Positions 62,548 through 64,000 of a stretch of 64,000 bases of DNA are shown here, piece after piece. The notes below the pieces were generated by a model. The model searched no databases and was not told the origin of the DNA. It worked only from the letters and a program-made list of their open reading frames with translations. The DNA is from Bacteroidaceae bacterium (GTDB lineage Bacteria; Bacteroidota; Bacteroidia; Bacteroidales; Bacteroidaceae), in NCBI GenBank assembly GCA_017481875.1, contig JAFUOP010000018.1, positions 1-64,000 of the forward strand. The letters are read 5' to 3'. The first letter of the stretch is position 1, and every line of letters begins with the position of its first letter. The translations under genes were made by a program, and so were the position numbers.

Positions 62548-64000
62548 CTACTCCGCTACAAGTTGCTTGTATGTTGTTTTGGGTGAGCGTGCAGCAGTAG
62601 TCTCGTCAAGACGACGTACCGGTGTCGAGTATGGTGCATTCTTCACCACATCGGGATTCTCTATTGCCTCGCGTGCCACTGTTTTCATTACTGCAATAAA
62701 CTCGTCGAGTGTCTCTTTACTTTCGGTCTCGGTGGGTTCAATCATAATGCTCTGGTGGAACAGCAATGGAAAATATATTGTTGGTGCGTGGTAGCCATAA
62801 TCGAGCAGACGTTTTGCGATGTCGAGTGTGGTTACACCTGTCGATTTATCGGCAAGGCCATCGAACACAAATTCATGCTTGCACACACCCTCAATGGGCA
62901 ACAGATACTCGTTTTTCAACGACTCCTTGACATAATTGGCGTTGAGCACAGCAAGCGGACCCACCATTTTCACATTCTCGCGACCGAGTGTGAGGATATA
63001 AGTGTATGCACGCATCAGCACGCCAAAGTTTCCGAGGAAATTAGAGACATATCCGGCCGACTTTTCGTCGGTGTCTATGAAGAAACGGCCTGCATCGTCT
63101 TTCTTTACCTGTGGATTGGGAAGTAGTTGCTCCAAGCCTGCACGCACGCCCACAGGACCGTCGCCGGGACCTCCGCCACCGTGTGGTGTGGAGAATGTCT
63201 TATGCAGATTGATGTGCATAATATCGAAGCCCATATCTCCAGGGCGACACTTGCCAAGCACGGCGTTGAGGTTGGCACCATCGTAGTAGAGCAAGCCACC
63301 GGCCTCGTGAACAAGACGCGCAATTTCAGGAATCTCTGTTTCAAAAATTCCCAAAGTATTGGGGTTGGTCATCATTATACCTGCCACGGTATCGTCGAGC
63401 AGTGGTTTCAAATCCTCAACATCTACGGTTCCGTTGGCGGTTGATTTAACCTCCACTATCTGCAAGCCACACACTGCGGCACTTGCAGGGTTGGTACCGT
63501 GTGCACTGTCGGGCACAATAACTTTGGTACGTTTGAAGTCGCCACGCTGTGTGTGGTATGAGCGCATAATCATAAGACCTGTAAGCTCACCGTGCGCACC
63601 TGCATAGGGGTTAAGCGTGAAAGCCGAAAGACCGCTAATCTCAGCAAGCGAGGCTGCAAGGTTGTAATAGACCTCCAACGCTCCTTGCGATGCTTGTGCG
63701 GGAGTTTCGGGGTGCAAGCTTGTGAAGGCAGGCAATGCACATATCTCCTCGTTTATGCGGGGATTGTATTTCATTGTACAACTGCCAAGCGGGTAAAAAC
63801 CCGTATCTACTCCAAAGTTTTTATTGGACAGATTGGTGTAGTGGCGCACAACATCAAACTCGGTTACTTGTGGCAAGAGAGGCGCAGCCGTGCGTTTGAG
63901 ATTTGCCGGCAAAGCACAGGGGCAATACTGCTCTTTAAACTCGTTTTTAGGAAGGGAATATCCCTCACGGCCCTCTTTTGAGAGCTCAAATATCAATTTA
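62548..64000 (-). CDS. gcvPB: Glycine dehydrogenase (decarboxylating) subunit 2, 5' end outside window
   Basis: P-protein of the glycine cleavage system, PLP-dependent, releasing CO2 from glycine and passing the aminomethyl group to GcvH. At least 483 residues are visible, corresponding to the C-terminal half of single-chain GcvP, so a separate gcvPA is expected. Motifs: CSMKYNPRINEEI-like GSCTMKYNPRINEEI near 71, VPDSAHGTNPASAAVCG near 142, MMTNPNTLGIFE, and the PLP lysine in INLHKTFSTPHGGGGPGDGP near 253. The frame continues upstream of TTG at 63996 as Lys then past the edge, giving KLIFELSKEGREGYS as in the family, so the true start lies outside. Confidence 0.92.
   Translation of the reverse strand, partial: KLIFELSKEGREGYSLPKNEFKEQYCPCALPANLKRTAAPLLPQVTEFDVVRHYTNLSNKNFGVDTGFYPLGSCTMKYNPRINEEICALPAFTSLHPETPAQASQGALEVYYNLAASLAEISGLSAFTLNPYAGAHGELTGLMIMRSYHTQRGDFKRTKVIVPDSAHGTNPASAAVCGLQIVEVKSTANGTVDVEDLKPLLDDTVAGIMMTNPNTLGIFETEIPEIARLVHEAGGLLYYDGANLNAVLGKCRPGDMGFDIMHINLHKTFSTPHGGGGPGDGPVGVRAGLEQLLPNPQVKKDDAGRFFIDTDEKSAGYVSNFLGNFGVLMRAYTYILTLGRENVKMVGPLAVLNANYVKESLKNEYLLPIEGVCKHEFVFDGLADKSTGVTTLDIAKRLLDYGYHAPTIYFPLLFHQSIMIEPTETESKETLDEFIAVMKTVAREAIENPDVVKNAPYSTPVRRLDETTAARSPKTTYKQLVAE

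Overview
The window is chromosomal DNA of a Bacteroidota species, almost certainly order Bacteroidales. The evidence is a SusC/SusD outer-membrane uptake operon, a PKD-like and a DUF4843 lipoprotein, T9SS-like C-terminal tails, Bacteroidota promoters (TTTG, about 20 bp, TAnnTTTG), and Bacteroidota-type AddAB, U32 peptidase, HU-SPOR protein and long PurF. I cannot name the genus. The split glycine dehydrogenase (a separate gcvPB) differs from the single-chain GcvP I associate with Bacteroides.

Layout. 1-134: right-hand edge of an IS3-like insertion sequence. 186-1858: pyrK-pyrD with a clear promoter. 2073-3750: an Xre-type regulator, then about 1.1 kb with no recognisable gene. 3808-17365, all minus strand: an uptake locus with a TlpA-like thioredoxin, a large repeated beta-rich secreted protein, SusC, SusD, a DUF4843 lipoprotein, a PKD-like lipoprotein and a secreted M6 metalloprotease. 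It has no glycoside hydrolase, so protein or peptide is a likelier substrate than glycan. 17532-22215: two exporters, then glutamate decarboxylase and glutaminase, which together look like an acid-resistance module. 22264-23283: ECF sigma factor and probable anti-sigma protein. 23363-32112: RNA methyltransferase, CBM9-like protein, a lipoprotein-type phospholipase D/cardiolipin synthase, a DUF2148 protein, the agmatine-to-putrescine pair (aguA, aguB), a Dps-like ferritin, a ThiE-like barrel, prs and a DUF4369 lipoprotein. 32184-41502: panB, addA-addB and an RlhA-like U32 protein. 41640-47717: HU-SPOR protein, FHA protein, MATE transporter, then a TonB-C / Xaa-Pro peptidase / glycerophosphodiesterase operon. 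47821-54074: tRNA-His, a 59-residue small protein, carB, long purF, a short terminated transcript upstream of purF, and tRNA-Thr. 54149-64000: trmN6, a diacylglycerol kinase, lon-tgt-lptF/G-DEAD helicase, and a partial gcvPB.

Convergent gene pairs are separated by unusually perfect inverted repeats acting as two-way terminators, one a 52-bp palindrome that contains both stop codons. pyrK/pyrD, carB, purF and prs link the window to PRPP and nucleotide supply, but carA does not lie beside carB.

I found no large undescribed multi-gene system. The best leads are two candidate small RNAs. One lies at 53585-53756 upstream of purF, with its own promoter, an internal 44-codon frame and a terminator. 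The other, at about 39590-39690, is a structured element with a plus-strand terminator embedded antisense in the 3' end of the U32 gene. Other leads are a Tgt without its zinc cysteines, an AHNAK-like repeat tail on a diacylglycerol kinase, a 25-bp stem with strand-specific G-U pairs ahead of susC, and a possibly leaderless GTG-start gene.
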